Part shown: piece by piece, positions 15,792 through 24,916 of the stretch | Layout of the letters: each line of letters opens with the position of its first letter | Position numbering within the stretch: the first letter of the stretch is position 1 | DNA from: Pseudoalteromonas phenolica | Lineage (GTDB): Bacteria; Pseudomonadota; Gammaproteobacteria; Enterobacterales; Alteromonadaceae | DNA length: 64,000 nt | Direction of reading: 5' to 3' | NCBI RefSeq assembly: GCF_001444405.1 | Contig: NZ_CP013187.1 | Coordinates: forward strand, 2,356,001-2,420,000 | The notes under the pieces: model-generated | Seen by the model: the letters and a program-made list of their open reading frames with translations, nothing else | Told to the model about the DNA's origin: nothing | Database searches by the model: none | Program-made: the position numbers and the translations under genes

Positions 15792-17465
15792 ATGGCATTG
15801 CCAGATAAGTTTATTTATTCAATGCACCGCGTTAGCAAAGTGGTGCCACCTAAACGTACGATTTTAAAAGATATTTCATTATCTTTCTTCCCAGGTGCGA
15901 AAATTGGTGTACTTGGTCTAAACGGCGCAGGTAAATCGACTCTTTTACGTATCATGGCGGGTGTTGATAAAGAGTTTGAAGGTGAGGCGAATGCACTTGC
16001 TGGTACTAAAATCGGCTATCTTCCTCAGGAACCTCAATTAGACGAAAACAAAACAGTTCGTGAAACTGTTGAAGAAGCTGTAAGCGAAGTTAAAAACGCC
16101 CTTGCGCGTCTTGATGAAGTTTATGCTGAATATGCAATGGATGGCGCTGATTTTGACGCACTTGCAAAAGAGCAAGGTCAATTAGAAGCAATTATTCAAG
16201 CGCACGATGGTCACAACCTAGATAACGCACTAGAGCGTGCTGCTGATGCACTTCGTCTTCCTGAGTGGGATGCAAAAATTGAGCACTTATCGGGTGGTGA
16301 GCGTCGCCGTGTTGCTATCTGCCGTTTACTTCTAGAAAAGCCAGATATGCTTTTACTAGACGAACCAACCAACCACTTAGATGCAGAGTCTGTTGCTTGG
16401 TTAGAGCGTTTCTTACACGACTATGAAGGCACTGTTGTGGCAATTACCCACGACCGTTACTTCTTAGATAACGTTGCTGGTTGGATCTTAGAACTTGACC
16501 GTGGCCATGGTATTCCTTGGGAAGGTAACTACTCTTCTTGGCTTGAACAAAAAGATGCACGTCTTAAACAAGAAGAAAAAGCTGAAAAAGCACGTCAAAA
16601 GTCGATTGCTCAAGAACTTGAATGGGTACGTTCAAACCCGAAAGGTCGCCAAGCTAAATCTAAAGCGCGTATGGCGCAGTTCTCTGAACTACAGCAAAGT
16701 GATTACCAAAAACGTAACGAAACAAATGAGCTATTCATTCCACCTGGTCCTCGCCTAGGTGATAAAGTAATTGAAGTTAATGGCCTAACTAAAGGCTATG
16801 GCGATCGTGTACTTATCGATAACCTAAGCTTCAGTGTACCTAAAGGTGCAATCGTCGGTATTATCGGTGCTAACGGTGCAGGTAAATCAACGTTATTCAA
16901 AATGATCTCAGGTCAAGAACAAGCAGATGCTGGTACTGTTGATGTTGGTGAAACTGTAGAACTCGCTGCAGTTGATCAGTTCCGTGACAACATGGACGAC
17001 AGCAACACTGTTTTCCAAGAGATCTCTAACGGTCAAGACGTACTTAAAATTGGCAACTTTGAAATCCCAAGCCGCGCCTATGTTGGCCGCTTTAACTTCA
17101 AAGGTAACGACCAGCAAAAGTTTGTAAAAGAGCTATCAGGTGGTGAGCGCAACCGTCTTCACCTAGCTAAGCTGTTAAAAGCTGGCGGTAACGTTTTACT
17201 TCTGGATGAGCCAACCAACGACCTAGACGTTGAAACGCTTCGTGCCCTTGAGAATGCGATTTTAGAATTCCCAGGTTGTGTAATGTGTATCTCGCACGAC
17301 CGTTGGTTCTTAGACCGTATTGCTACTCATATTCTTGATTATCGTGACGAAGGCCAAGTGAACTTCTTTGACGGTAACTATACAGAATATGAAGCTTGGT
17401 TGAAAAAGACTTACGGTGCACAAGCTGCTGAACCTAAGCGTATCAAGTATAAGAAAATTGGCTAA
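15792..17465 (+). CDS. ettA: Energy-dependent translational throttle protein EttA
   Basis: Soluble ABC-F ATPase that binds the ribosomal E site and gates entry into elongation according to ATP/ADP ratio. 557 residues (E. coli 555). Two ABC domains with Walker A GLNGAGKST and GANGAGKST, signatures LSGGE in both, Walker B LLLDEPTNHLD and LLLDEPTNDLD. The charged ABC-F linker (about 245-320) and the ARM insertion in domain 1 are present. The start MALPDKFIYSMHRVSK is the family start. Own promoter and terminator, so single-gene unit. Confidence 0.96.
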   Translation: MALPDKFIYSMHRVSKVVPPKRTILKDISLSFFPGAKIGVLGLNGAGKSTLLRIMAGVDKEFEGEANALAGTKIGYLPQEPQLDENKTVRETVEEAVSEVKNALARLDEVYAEYAMDGADFDALAKEQGQLEAIIQAHDGHNLDNALERAADALRLPEWDAKIEHLSGGERRRVAICRLLLEKPDMLLLDEPTNHLDAESVAWLERFLHDYEGTVVAITHDRYFLDNVAGWILELDRGHGIPWEGNYSSWLEQKDARLKQEEKAEKARQKSIAQELEWVRSNPKGRQAKSKARMAQFSELQQSDYQKRNETNELFIPPGPRLGDKVIEVNGLTKGYGDRVLIDNLSFSVPKGAIVGIIGANGAGKSTLFKMISGQEQADAGTVDVGETVELAAVDQFRDNMDDSNTVFQEISNGQDVLKIGNFEIPSRAYVGRFNFKGNDQQKFVKELSGGERNRLHLAKLLKAGGNVLLLDEPTNDLDVETLRALENAILEFPGCVMCISHDRWFLDRIATHILDYRDEGQVNFFDGNYTEYEAWLKKTYGAQAAEPKRIKYKKIG

Positions 17466-17506
17466 ATAACCCACGCATTAGCTAATATTTGCAAATCTAT
17501 GAAATT

Positions 17507-17534
17507 AAAAGCCTTGCTTATGCAAGGCTTTTTT
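17507..17534 (+). terminator. Terminator of ettA
   Basis: AAAAGCCTTGC, loop TTAT, GCAAGGCTTTTTT: an 11-base stem followed by a T-run, 42 bases after the stop codon. Confidence 0.9.
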
Positions 17535-17597
17535 ACACTGGAGCCTAAGTGTATTACTATCTATGCTTAGATAATCTAGAATATTGAGAGAATGATG

Positions 17598-17963
17598 ATG
17601 GAAGAACGCAGACGTTTTACGCGTATTTTGTTTTCAAACCCGGCGACCTTAATGACTGCCAGTGGTGATTACAATTGCCAAGTACTCGACCTTTCATTAA
17701 AAGGCGCATTGATCACCTTGCCTGTAGGTTATGTCCCCCTTCAAGGTGAAGCTGCCAACCTAAAGTTTCATTTACCAGACAGTGAAGTGCTGATATCAAT
17801 GGAAGTTGAAGTAAGACATGTCGAAAGTGAGTATTTGGGGCTTCATTGTAATCAAATCGACCTTGAGAGTGTGACGCACCTGAAACGCTTGATTGAACTC
17901 AATGTGGGTGACGATGCTGTACTGCATCGAGAAATCGAACAACTTGCCTTTAAAAACACTTAA
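17598..17963 (+). CDS. PilZ domain protein (c-di-GMP binding)
   Basis: Single-domain PilZ protein of 121 residues. Both c-di-GMP motifs are visible: the RxxxR type ERRRFTR at the start and DLSLKG (D-x-S-x-x-G). Three ATG codons stand in a row at 17592, 17595 and 17598; GAGAG at 17586-17590 is best spaced for the third. Target unknown. It stands alone, 42 bases before the DUF350 gene. Confidence 0.88.
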   Translation: MEERRRFTRILFSNPATLMTASGDYNCQVLDLSLKGALITLPVGYVPLQGEAANLKFHLPDSEVLISMEVEVRHVESEYLGLHCNQIDLESVTHLKRLIELNVGDDAVLHREIEQLAFKNT

Positions 17964-18005
17964 ACAAATTAAAAACTAACTATCAGATATAAGAAGAGAT
18001 AAAAA

Positions 18006-18410
18006 ATGATTTTGGAATCTTTACAAGGATTTTTGCCTTTTATTAGTTATTTCGTAATTGGTTATGCAATTACTTTGTGCTTTTTGTTTGTATACACCTA
18101 CATAACGCCGCACTGTGAATGGCGTTTAATGAAAGAAAACAACCCTGCTGCAGCTGTCGCTTTTTGCGGTACATTAATTGGTTTTATTTTACCTATCGCC
18201 AGTGCAGCGGTGAATGCGGTGTCACTTGTTGATTTTGCTGTTTGGGGTGTGATTGCGGGCGTTATGCAGCTAATTACATTCTTTACTGTTCGCTTATACA
18301 TGCCAAAGCTGTCTGAAAAAATTGAAGCACAACATTTGAGTGCTGGTTTATTTTTGGGTGCAGCCTCATTGGCTACGGGAGTTTTAAACGCCGCCTGTAT
18401 GACTTACTAG
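18006..18410 (+). CDS. DUF350 family membrane protein (YjfL-like)
   Basis: 134 residues with four hydrophobic helices (about 12-32, 48-70, 76-96, 110-130), matching the short DUF350 proteins such as E. coli YjfL. AGAAGAG precedes the ATG. It is the first gene of a trio with a DUF1190 lipoprotein (8 bases on) and a glutathionylspermidine-synthase-like ATP-grasp protein, the same combination as E. coli yjfL-yjfM-yjfC. Biochemical role unknown. Confidence 0.85.
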   Translation: MILESLQGFLPFISYFVIGYAITLCFLFVYTYITPHCEWRLMKENNPAAAVAFCGTLIGFILPIASAAVNAVSLVDFAVWGVIAGVMQLITFFTVRLYMPKLSEKIEAQHLSAGLFLGAASLATGVLNAACMTY

Positions 18411-18418
18411 GAGGCCTG

Positions 18419-19003
18419 ATGAAACGTAGCAAACACATTAAACTGACTTTACTCATGGGCGCCACAGGCTCATTAGCCGGCTGTGGTGATAGTGAAGAGT
18501 CTGCTTTATTATTCCAAGATACGATGGAATGTAACTCTTTTGGTATTGAATTAGAAACATGCCAAGCTGAGTATCAACAAGCACTTGAACAACATTTAAA
18601 TGAAGCACCGCGTTACGCCACCGAGCAATTGTGTGAAGGTGATTTTGGTTTCGATAGATGCGAGTCAAATGGCGGTATTTGGCAGCCTTTAATGGCAGGC
18701 TTCATGATTGGCTTAGTCGCTGAAGCCGTTGATGAAGGACTCGATGCACTAAAGAAAAAACGCAAACATAAGCGTGCCATGTTAGGCGGCAAATACTATT
18801 CAGGTGCCAAACCTTTATACCGTAGCCGTGACGATTTCTTCAGCTATCGTAATTCTAACAATGACTATGTGGCAAGTGCGAGCAGCAGTGGCTCTACACT
18901 CGTCAAATCAAGTAAAGTGAACTACAAGGCAAAACGAAAGCCAGTTACCCGTAAACGTGGTGGCTTTGGCCGTAGTGCTTCAAGAAGTAGCTGGGGAGGT
19001 TAA
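18419..19003 (+). CDS. DUF1190 family lipoprotein (YgiB/YjfM-like)
   Basis: 194-residue probable lipoprotein: basic start, hydrophobic core and lipobox LAGC with Cys22. The middle carries spaced cysteines (ECNSFG, LETCQ, QLCEG, DRCES), and the C-terminal third is basic and Ser/Gly/Arg-rich, as in YgiB and YjfM. A strong AGGAGG stands before the ATG. Always found next to a YjfC/YgiC ATP-grasp enzyme, as here. Function unknown. Confidence 0.85.
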   Translation: MKRSKHIKLTLLMGATGSLAGCGDSEESALLFQDTMECNSFGIELETCQAEYQQALEQHLNEAPRYATEQLCEGDFGFDRCESNGGIWQPLMAGFMIGLVAEAVDEGLDALKKKRKHKRAMLGGKYYSGAKPLYRSRDDFFSYRNSNNDYVASASSSGSTLVKSSKVNYKAKRKPVTRKRGGFGRSASRSSWGG

Positions 19004-19029
19004 GCGAAAGCTTAACCTCTAGTCTCACT

Positions 19030-20199
19030 ATGTTCAGAAGATCATCCCCGCCTCGCCCACATTGGCAGCAGCTCGCCAAAGAAACCGGCTTTAACTTTCA
19101 TACCATGCATGGTGAAACTTATTGGGATGAAAGTGTTTATTACCAATTTACTCTAAAACAAATAGAGCAAGACATAGAAGACCCGAGTGTCGAACTCAAT
19201 CAAATGCTCTTAGAGTTGGTTTCTAAAGTCTGTGACGATGATGAGCTCATGCAGTTATTTGCCATCCCCGAACAGCAGTGGGATTTAATTCGTCGTTCTT
19301 GGTTTAGACGGGATCCGCATTTATACGGCCGCTTTGATTTTAGTTACAACGGCAATGGACCTGCCAAATTACTCGAGGCAAATTTTGATACACCTACATC
19401 ATTATTTGAAGCTGGCTATTTTCAATGGCGTTGGCTTGAAGATATGGTCGATGCTGGGCAACTGCCAAGGCAAAGCGACCAGTTTAATGCCTTACAAGAA
19501 GCATTGATAAAACATTTTCGACAACTACATCGATTTCATCGTGCTCAACGTTTATATTTCTCTTGCTGTAAAGACACCGAAGAAGACTTAGGTACAGTCG
19601 AATACATGCGCAGCTGTGCAATGGAAGCAGGTTTAAAAACAGGCTTTTGTTTTGTCGAGGATATTGGCCTCAATGTCGCCAATCAACTAACCGACTTGAA
19701 CAATAACCCCATAAGTTGGATGTTTAAACTTTACCCTTGGGAGTTTATGTTTACCGATGAGTTTGCACCTGCTTTGTCGAATTTAAAGATGCAATGGTTA
19801 GAGCCAGCTTGGAAAGCAATCATTTCAAATAAGGCGATTTTACCTTTACTTTGGCAAATGTTCGAAGGCCACCCAAACCTGTTACCTGCTTATTTTTCGA
19901 AAGATAGACACAAACTCGATACGGCCGCTGGTATCGTGAAGAAGCCACTGTTTTCTCGTGAAGGGGCAAATATAGAAATCACCAAAGCAGGTAAAACACT
20001 TGCGAGCTCTGGGGGCGACTATGGTGATGAAGGTTTTATTTATCAAGCCTTTCATGCTTTACCAAACTTTGATGGCAACTACCCTTTAGTTGGCAGTTGG
20101 ATGATAAAAGATGAAGCTGTGGCTATGAGTATTCGAGAGGATAGCTCTTTAATCACACAAGATCTGAGTCGCTTTGTACCGCATATAATCTTGGGCTAA
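19030..20199 (+). CDS. Glutathionylspermidine synthase-like ATP-grasp protein (YjfC/YgiC)
   Basis: 389 residues, homologous to the C-terminal synthetase domain of glutathionylspermidine synthetase. Visible family marks are the RFDFSYNG and LLEANFDTPTSLFE stretches (substrate and magnesium sites), the KLYPWEFM motif, and the C-terminal FSREGANIEI and YPLVGSWMI motifs. It lacks the amidase half of the bifunctional enzyme, as E. coli YgiC and YjfC do, so the real product is unknown; a peptide or amine ligation is the expected chemistry. Follows the DUF1190 gene by 26 bases. Confidence 0.88.
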   Translation: MFRRSSPPRPHWQQLAKETGFNFHTMHGETYWDESVYYQFTLKQIEQDIEDPSVELNQMLLELVSKVCDDDELMQLFAIPEQQWDLIRRSWFRRDPHLYGRFDFSYNGNGPAKLLEANFDTPTSLFEAGYFQWRWLEDMVDAGQLPRQSDQFNALQEALIKHFRQLHRFHRAQRLYFSCCKDTEEDLGTVEYMRSCAMEAGLKTGFCFVEDIGLNVANQLTDLNNNPISWMFKLYPWEFMFTDEFAPALSNLKMQWLEPAWKAIISNKAILPLLWQMFEGHPNLLPAYFSKDRHKLDTAAGIVKKPLFSREGANIEITKAGKTLASSGGDYGDEGFIYQAFHALPNFDGNYPLVGSWMIKDEAVAMSIREDSSLITQDLSRFVPHIILG

Positions 20200-20283
20200 T
20201 TTGCAGCTTTTAAGTTAAAGTCATTTAAGCGTATTCTCAAATGCGCTACCATTAACATAAATCATTTCATAGGGATAAATACT

Positions 20284-21198
20284 ATGTCGCACACACGTGC
20301 TTTTCCTTTGAACCAACATCTCATTTCAGTTTCAGGCCAAGACCAACTTAACTATTTGCATGGCCAACTGACACAAGATTTGAACTTAATTAACGAACAG
20401 CAATTTTTATGGGCTGGCCATTGCTCACCTAAGGGCAAGCTTTGGGGGGCATTTAAGCTATTTAAGCATCAATCAAAGTTTTATTTATTAGGCAGCCCTG
20501 CTGAATGTGAAGCTTCAGCGAGAGAATTAAAAAAATATGGTGTTTTCGCAAAAGTAGAAATCGAACTTCACCAAAGTCCAAAACTTTTCGGTCTTTTAAC
20601 TAGCGACTTTTCTGCAACCTGTGCACAGTTTGAGATCTCATTCTCGGAAGAACAAAATAGTTGTGCGTTTGCTGGCGGCGTAGCTCTGAAACTCGATGAA
20701 TCTCGTTTGGTCGTTTTACTAAATGATGATGCAGAATTACCAAACAATATTATCTATGAAAATGATGCTACCGAGTTTGAAGAAGCAGCCATTTTGGCCG
20801 GTGAGCCTGCACTAAACAGTGACTACATCGAAGAATTTGTGCCACAAATGATCAATCTTCAAGCAATCGGTGGAATTAGCTTTAAAAAAGGCTGTTATAC
20901 GGGTCAAGAAACCGTTGCACGTATGCGCTATTTAGGTAAAAACAAACGCGCTATGTATATAGTACAAGGCGATGCATCGCAACCTGTTGAAGACACTGAT
21001 TTAGAAATTCAGCTTGAAGACAACTGGCGTCGCGCTGGCAAAATCATTTGCCAAGTGTTCAATGCCAACGCAAACACCTACTCAGCGTTGGCTGTATTAC
21101 CAAATGATACACAATCAGATGCTACACTTAGGTTAAAACTATCTCCAGAGCAGTTGGTTTCAATCCAACCTCTCCCTTATTCTCTTGAAGATCAATAA
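20284..21198 (+). CDS. ygfZ: tRNA-modifying protein YgfZ (folate-binding)
   Basis: 304-residue GcvT-like protein that helps repair or assemble some iron-sulfur enzymes (for example MiaB) and binds tetrahydrofolate. The family signature is clear as KKGCYTGQE near residue 202, with the functional cysteine. The LHGQLTQDL start motif also fits. AGGG before ATG supports the start. The next gene (FKBP) begins 12 bases after its stop. Confidence 0.92.
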   Translation: MSHTRAFPLNQHLISVSGQDQLNYLHGQLTQDLNLINEQQFLWAGHCSPKGKLWGAFKLFKHQSKFYLLGSPAECEASARELKKYGVFAKVEIELHQSPKLFGLLTSDFSATCAQFEISFSEEQNSCAFAGGVALKLDESRLVVLLNDDAELPNNIIYENDATEFEEAAILAGEPALNSDYIEEFVPQMINLQAIGGISFKKGCYTGQETVARMRYLGKNKRAMYIVQGDASQPVEDTDLEIQLEDNWRRAGKIICQVFNANANTYSALAVLPNDTQSDATLRLKLSPEQLVSIQPLPYSLEDQ

Positions 21199-21210
21199 TT
21201 GGATCCTATT

Positions 21211-21696
21211 ATGAAAATCACTAAAGACGCCGTTGTAAAAATGCACTTCTCTGTTATGGATGATGAGCAAAATACCATAGATAACACTTATGACGGTGAG
21301 CCACTTGAGATTATCTCAGGCCATGGTTACTTAGTACCTGGCCTAGAAGCAGCTATTGCAGACAAAAAAGCGGGTGATACTTTCTCTGTAACAATTGAGC
21401 CAGAGCAAGGCTATGGTGAGCGTCACGATAACTTAACGCAGGTCGTTGAGAAATCAATGTTTGAAGGTATGGATATTGATGTTGGCATGCAGTTCAGAGC
21501 AACCACAGACGAAGGTGAGCACACTGTGATCATCATTGGCATTGAAGGTGATGAAGTGGTGATCGATGGCAATCACCCGCTATCTGGTTTAACGCTGACT
21601 TTTGACGTTGAAATTGTTGATGTGCGTGAAGCAACGGCAGAAGAACTTGAGCATGGTCATGTTCATGCAGAAGGCGGCTGTGGTCACGACCACTAA
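21211..21696 (+). CDS. slyD: SlyD-like FKBP-type peptidyl-prolyl isomerase
   Basis: 161 residues from ATG at 21211 (an in-frame TTG at 21199 is the only earlier start and is unlikely). FKBP domain with inserted IF chaperone loop, as in SlyD: DGEPLEIISGHGYLVPGLE, EPEQGYGERHD, and HPLSGLTLTFDVEI. The tail is short and histidine-rich (GHVHAEGGCGHDH), suited to nickel or other metal binding, though shorter than in E. coli SlyD. Cytoplasmic folding and metal-delivery role by family. Confidence 0.9.
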   Translation: MKITKDAVVKMHFSVMDDEQNTIDNTYDGEPLEIISGHGYLVPGLEAAIADKKAGDTFSVTIEPEQGYGERHDNLTQVVEKSMFEGMDIDVGMQFRATTDEGEHTVIIIGIEGDEVVIDGNHPLSGLTLTFDVEIVDVREATAEELEHGHVHAEGGCGHDH

Positions 21697-21716
21697 TGCA
21701 ACTGTAAGCTATAAGC

Positions 21717-21755
21717 AAAAAATAGCGCCAATGTTATGTTCGGCGCTATTTTTTT
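21717..21755 (+). terminator. Bidirectional terminator between slyD and a convergent gene
   Basis: AAAAAATAGCGCC, 12-base loop, GGCGCTATTTTTTT: T-runs on both strands between convergent genes. Confidence 0.88.
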
Positions 21756-21781
21756 ATTTAGACTAAATGAGCTAACTATGT

Positions 21782-22315
21782 CTAACTAAAATCAAATGGG
21801 TCTTTGCGCTTTTTAATTGGCTCATGTTCCTCGTCGTCTTCATCAATGTCAGCTTGTTCAGGGGTATTAATTACCTCAGGAACATGCTTGAGTGCTTCAG
21901 GAAAACTTGCAAGCAAGGTTTCTTGGTCATTTGTACCAATTCGATATTTAGTGCCATCCTTTAGTTGAATTTCGATCGCAGAGAAACCAGCAGCGGCATA
22001 AACCCAACCATCATGGCTAATGCGCATTCCGACACCATGCCGTAAAGAATTACGAACCGCTCTCACAGACTCTATATCATTAAAACTTAGTGTTTTCTTG
22101 CCAACACCAGGCCCAAACCAAAAACTAACTGAATGCCTGGTTGAGTTCACTTCTACAGTCAGACCGTAAAAAGCAATGGCAACCAAAGCGAGTAATACAG
22201 CAAATCCAATAATACCTGCATTAAACCCTATTAATTGAGCTGCAACGGCTAAAAAACTACTGATCCACAATAAGATTGCCCAAATCACCCAAGCAAATTG
22301 CGTATTTTTATACAT
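21782..22315 (-). CDS. Membrane protein with PH-like soluble domain, unknown function
   Basis: 177 residues. Two adjacent hydrophobic helices (about 7-30 and 34-54) are followed by a soluble domain rich in beta strands (about 58-145) that resembles bacterial PH-like domains (LSFNDIESVRAVRN, AIEIQLKDGTKYRIGTND). The acidic/basic tail ends KKRKDPFDFS. No enzyme motif. It starts 12 bases after the stop of the DUF481 gene and shares its direction, so they are probably co-transcribed. The PH-like reading is by eye only. Confidence 0.65.
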   Translation of the reverse strand: MYKNTQFAWVIWAILLWISSFLAVAAQLIGFNAGIIGFAVLLALVAIAFYGLTVEVNSTRHSVSFWFGPGVGKKTLSFNDIESVRAVRNSLRHGVGMRISHDGWVYAAAGFSAIEIQLKDGTKYRIGTNDQETLLASFPEALKHVPEVINTPEQADIDEDDEEHEPIKKRKDPFDFS

Positions 22316-22327
22316 AAACTCTCTTTA

Positions 22328-23218
22328 TTAATCTTTAATCGTTACTGGCGTTGGACTCGAAAAATCTTGCAGTCCACCACTAAAGCTGTAAATCAATGTA
22401 GCACTGACTTCGCTGTCTTTTTTTAATTTATCTTCTTCTGGCATAGAGTTATATCGATAGGTATATGCTACTTTAAAACCAATGCCACCAAGTACCTGTG
22501 TCACCAATGCTGTTTCGCTCAAAACTCGGGTATTTAAGCCTGATAATGAGCGCTCGATACTCACATCTTGATTAAAACGCGTACGAGGTGAAACTTTCCT
22601 TTCCCATTGTAATGCTAATCGAAGTAATTGACCTTGTTGAACGCGCTCTTCATTTTCTAAGATTTCAATTTCGTCATCAGTTTTGCTAATCGAGAAACCT
22701 GGACCAATATCAAAATCGACAGTATTTTTTCTTCCTTCAAATAGTCGCGTGCCATATCCCAAAGCAAAAGTCGCAGTATATTCCTTACCATTAAATTCAT
22801 CATCTTCATAATCACCGTATAAGAATAGTGACTGATTATCTTGACCAATTTTATAGTTGCCTTGCATAGACACAAAGTAGCGCTCAGCTGAAACAGTTTC
22901 AGCTCCACTTTCAGCATCCGTATCTTCACGGTATAGACCATCGAATTTAAAGTGGTTTCGCCAATGTGTGAAATCCTGATATAAATTGCCCTTTAACTTA
23001 AACGCAGTATTTTCAGCATTGCCTTTATTTATGATTAAACCAAATTCCGTATCGCCATATAAAAACTCTCCCTTATGTAGTTCGTGTATTTCTTCATCTG
23101 ATAGCTCTCCGTATTCATGAAAATCTTCAAATGGGTCTACTGCATAAGTAGGGTTGCTGAAAGTAGTAAAGCAGAAACCAGCTATGAGTGCCGGTATTTT
23201 TATTTTTTTTATTAACAT
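22328..23218 (-). CDS. DUF481 outer-membrane protein (YdiY-like)
   Basis: 296 residues. Signal peptide in residues 1-26 (ending PTYA), then a domain of alternating short strands with many aromatic and charged residues, ending YSFSGGLQDF, consistent with a small beta-barrel. Salt-induced YdiY is the best-known relative; its function is unknown. The gene lies 9 bases after a small acidic protein gene, in the same direction. Confidence 0.8.
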   Translation of the reverse strand: MLIKKIKIPALIAGFCFTTFSNPTYAVDPFEDFHEYGELSDEEIHELHKGEFLYGDTEFGLIINKGNAENTAFKLKGNLYQDFTHWRNHFKFDGLYREDTDAESGAETVSAERYFVSMQGNYKIGQDNQSLFLYGDYEDDEFNGKEYTATFALGYGTRLFEGRKNTVDFDIGPGFSISKTDDEIEILENEERVQQGQLLRLALQWERKVSPRTRFNQDVSIERSLSGLNTRVLSETALVTQVLGGIGFKVAYTYRYNSMPEEDKLKKDSEVSATLIYSFSGGLQDFSSPTPVTIKD

Positions 23219-23227
23219 GCTTATCTA

Positions 23228-23557
23228 TTAAATGTTTTCTTCGGCTTCTTGCTTCCATAACACATGACAGAACGGCGCATCCAAGTCGCGACTGATAAGA
23301 ATTTTAGCTAGCACTTCATCATCATCTTCGTACTCAATACCCACTAAAACTTGTACAAAATCTTCAAGATCACTTTCAAGCGATACAAATTCTTGCCAGC
23401 TGTTGTCAGGTTCACTGTCTTCGATAAAGCCAAACTCTTCATGGTGCTGGTTAAATTCAGCTATATCTAACTCAGATAAATTTTGTGGTGCTAACTCTTG
23501 AAAAATTGCATAAGCTTGATGGGTTGCTTCTTCAATACTACAAAGACGTGCAGGCAT
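23228..23557 (-). CDS. Small acidic protein, unknown
   Basis: 109 residues from ATG at 23557; an in-frame GTG at 23569 is possible, but TGAGA is better spaced for the ATG. Very acidic, no signal peptide or membrane helix. Not recognised. Contains a single Cys near the start (ARLCSIEEA) and one near the end (PFCHVLW). First gene of the group that continues with the DUF481 and PH-like genes. Confidence 0.65.
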   Translation of the reverse strand: MPARLCSIEEATHQAYAIFQELAPQNLSELDIAEFNQHHEEFGFIEDSEPDNSWQEFVSLESDLEDFVQVLVGIEYEDDDEVLAKILISRDLDAPFCHVLWKQEAEENI

Positions 23558-23702
23558 AGAAAGTCTCACTAAAAAATATTGTTGCTATCATACAAAACCG
23601 TCAATTACTTGGCTATGGTCTTGAGTCGAATTGATGAATTTACATGGCAAACAAAGCCATATAGAGTGTTAACCCTAAACCTATAATAAAAACAGGCTTA
23701 CT

Positions 23703-24494
23703 ATGGTTTCTCTTGAAATACTAAATGATATTGCTTACGTCACCCTGAACCGTCCTGATAAACAAAACGCATTAAGTGTTGAAATGTTTATCCAACTTGA
23801 TCAGTGCATAAAAAAAATAAAAAAACGTCGTGAAGTTCGAGCTGTTGTAATTCGTGGAGATGGGGAGCATTTTTGTTCTGGGCTAGATGTGAAATCTGTT
23901 ATGGCTAAACCGCTGAATATCATTAAGTTACTTTTTAAATGGTTGCCTGGAAACGCTAACCTTGTGCAAAGAGTCGTACTTGGCTGGCACACTATTCCAG
24001 TACCTGTTATCTCACTTATGCAGGGCAATAGCTTCGGCGGGGGTCTTCATATTGCGCTAGGTGCAGACATACGCATAGCCAAAGACAATACAAAATTAGC
24101 CATTATGGAATCACGATGGGGACTTTGTCCAGATATGGGCAGCGCACCTTTGCTACTTGGCTTAACACAATACGATAAAGCCTTACTACTGAGTAGCCAA
24201 GGAGATCCGATTAATGCTGAGCAAGCTTGTGAACTTGGATTGATCACTGAAGTCTCTGAAAACCCTGAAAAGCGTTGTAATGAGATCATTAAGCAACTCA
24301 AAACTCGCTCTCCAGATGCGCTTGCTGCTATTAAACGACTGAATCAAGCTAGCTTTCATTTCAATCGCAGAAGTATTCTAGCTAAAGAAACTTGGTCTCA
24401 GATAAAATTATTATTGAGTAAAAATACTCGGATTTCTATGCATAATGCAACTAAGGAAGTACCAAAACCATTTAAAATAAGAAGAAAATGGTAA
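23703..24494 (+). CDS. Crotonase/enoyl-CoA hydratase family protein
   Basis: 263-residue crotonase-fold protein. CoA and oxyanion-hole segments are clear (HFCSGLDVKS; NSFGGGLHIALGADIRIA). The usual first catalytic glutamate (GGGCE in hydratases) is replaced by histidine (GGGLH). The second site reads MESRWGLCPDMG, keeping an acid at the Glu196 and Asp204 positions of dienoyl-CoA isomerases. So it may be an isomerase or other crotonase rather than a true hydratase. Alone, not next to fad genes. Confidence 0.85.
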   Translation: MVSLEILNDIAYVTLNRPDKQNALSVEMFIQLDQCIKKIKKRREVRAVVIRGDGEHFCSGLDVKSVMAKPLNIIKLLFKWLPGNANLVQRVVLGWHTIPVPVISLMQGNSFGGGLHIALGADIRIAKDNTKLAIMESRWGLCPDMGSAPLLLGLTQYDKALLLSSQGDPINAEQACELGLITEVSENPEKRCNEIIKQLKTRSPDALAAIKRLNQASFHFNRRSILAKETWSQIKLLLSKNTRISMHNATKEVPKPFKIRRKW

Positions 24495-24538
24495 GAAGGT
24501 CGCATCGACATACTTGCACACTTTTTTATACTTGAACA

Positions 24539-24916
24539 ATGAATAATATAAAAATACATCTTTTAGCTTGGTTAAAATTCAACGCCAGTTTAATGCTGCT
24601 TATTGGTTGTTTATATCTCACCAAGTTTATAACAACTTACTTTCAAATTACTTTTCCTAGTGCACTTCTTGCGATGCTGGTTATGTTTATCTTATTAATT
24701 ACTGGTATAGTTAAAGAGTCATGGCTAGCACCAGCTTGCCAACCTATCTTGAAATATATGGCACTATTTTTTATACCTGCTGGTGTTGGGTTAGTTGAAC
24801 ATCTAAGTATCTTTGCTACTCATTGGTCATTATTGTTACTGATACTACTACTGCTGCCGTTAATAGGGCTTATCTTGATTTCATTCATTGCTAGCCCAAG
24901 AGGCAAGCAATGCTAA
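24539..24916 (+). CDS. lrgA: CidA/LrgA family membrane protein
   Basis: 125 residues, four hydrophobic helices, with the family marks FPSALLAMLVMF and MALFFIPAGVGL. LrgA/CidA proteins are holin-like partners of LrgB; roles in murein hydrolase control and in pyruvate or glycolate uptake are reported in different bacteria. It overlaps the LrgB gene by 7 bases, so the two are translationally coupled. Confidence 0.9.
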   Translation: MNNIKIHLLAWLKFNASLMLLIGCLYLTKFITTYFQITFPSALLAMLVMFILLITGIVKESWLAPACQPILKYMALFFIPAGVGLVEHLSIFATHWSLLLLILLLLPLIGLILISFIASPRGKQC

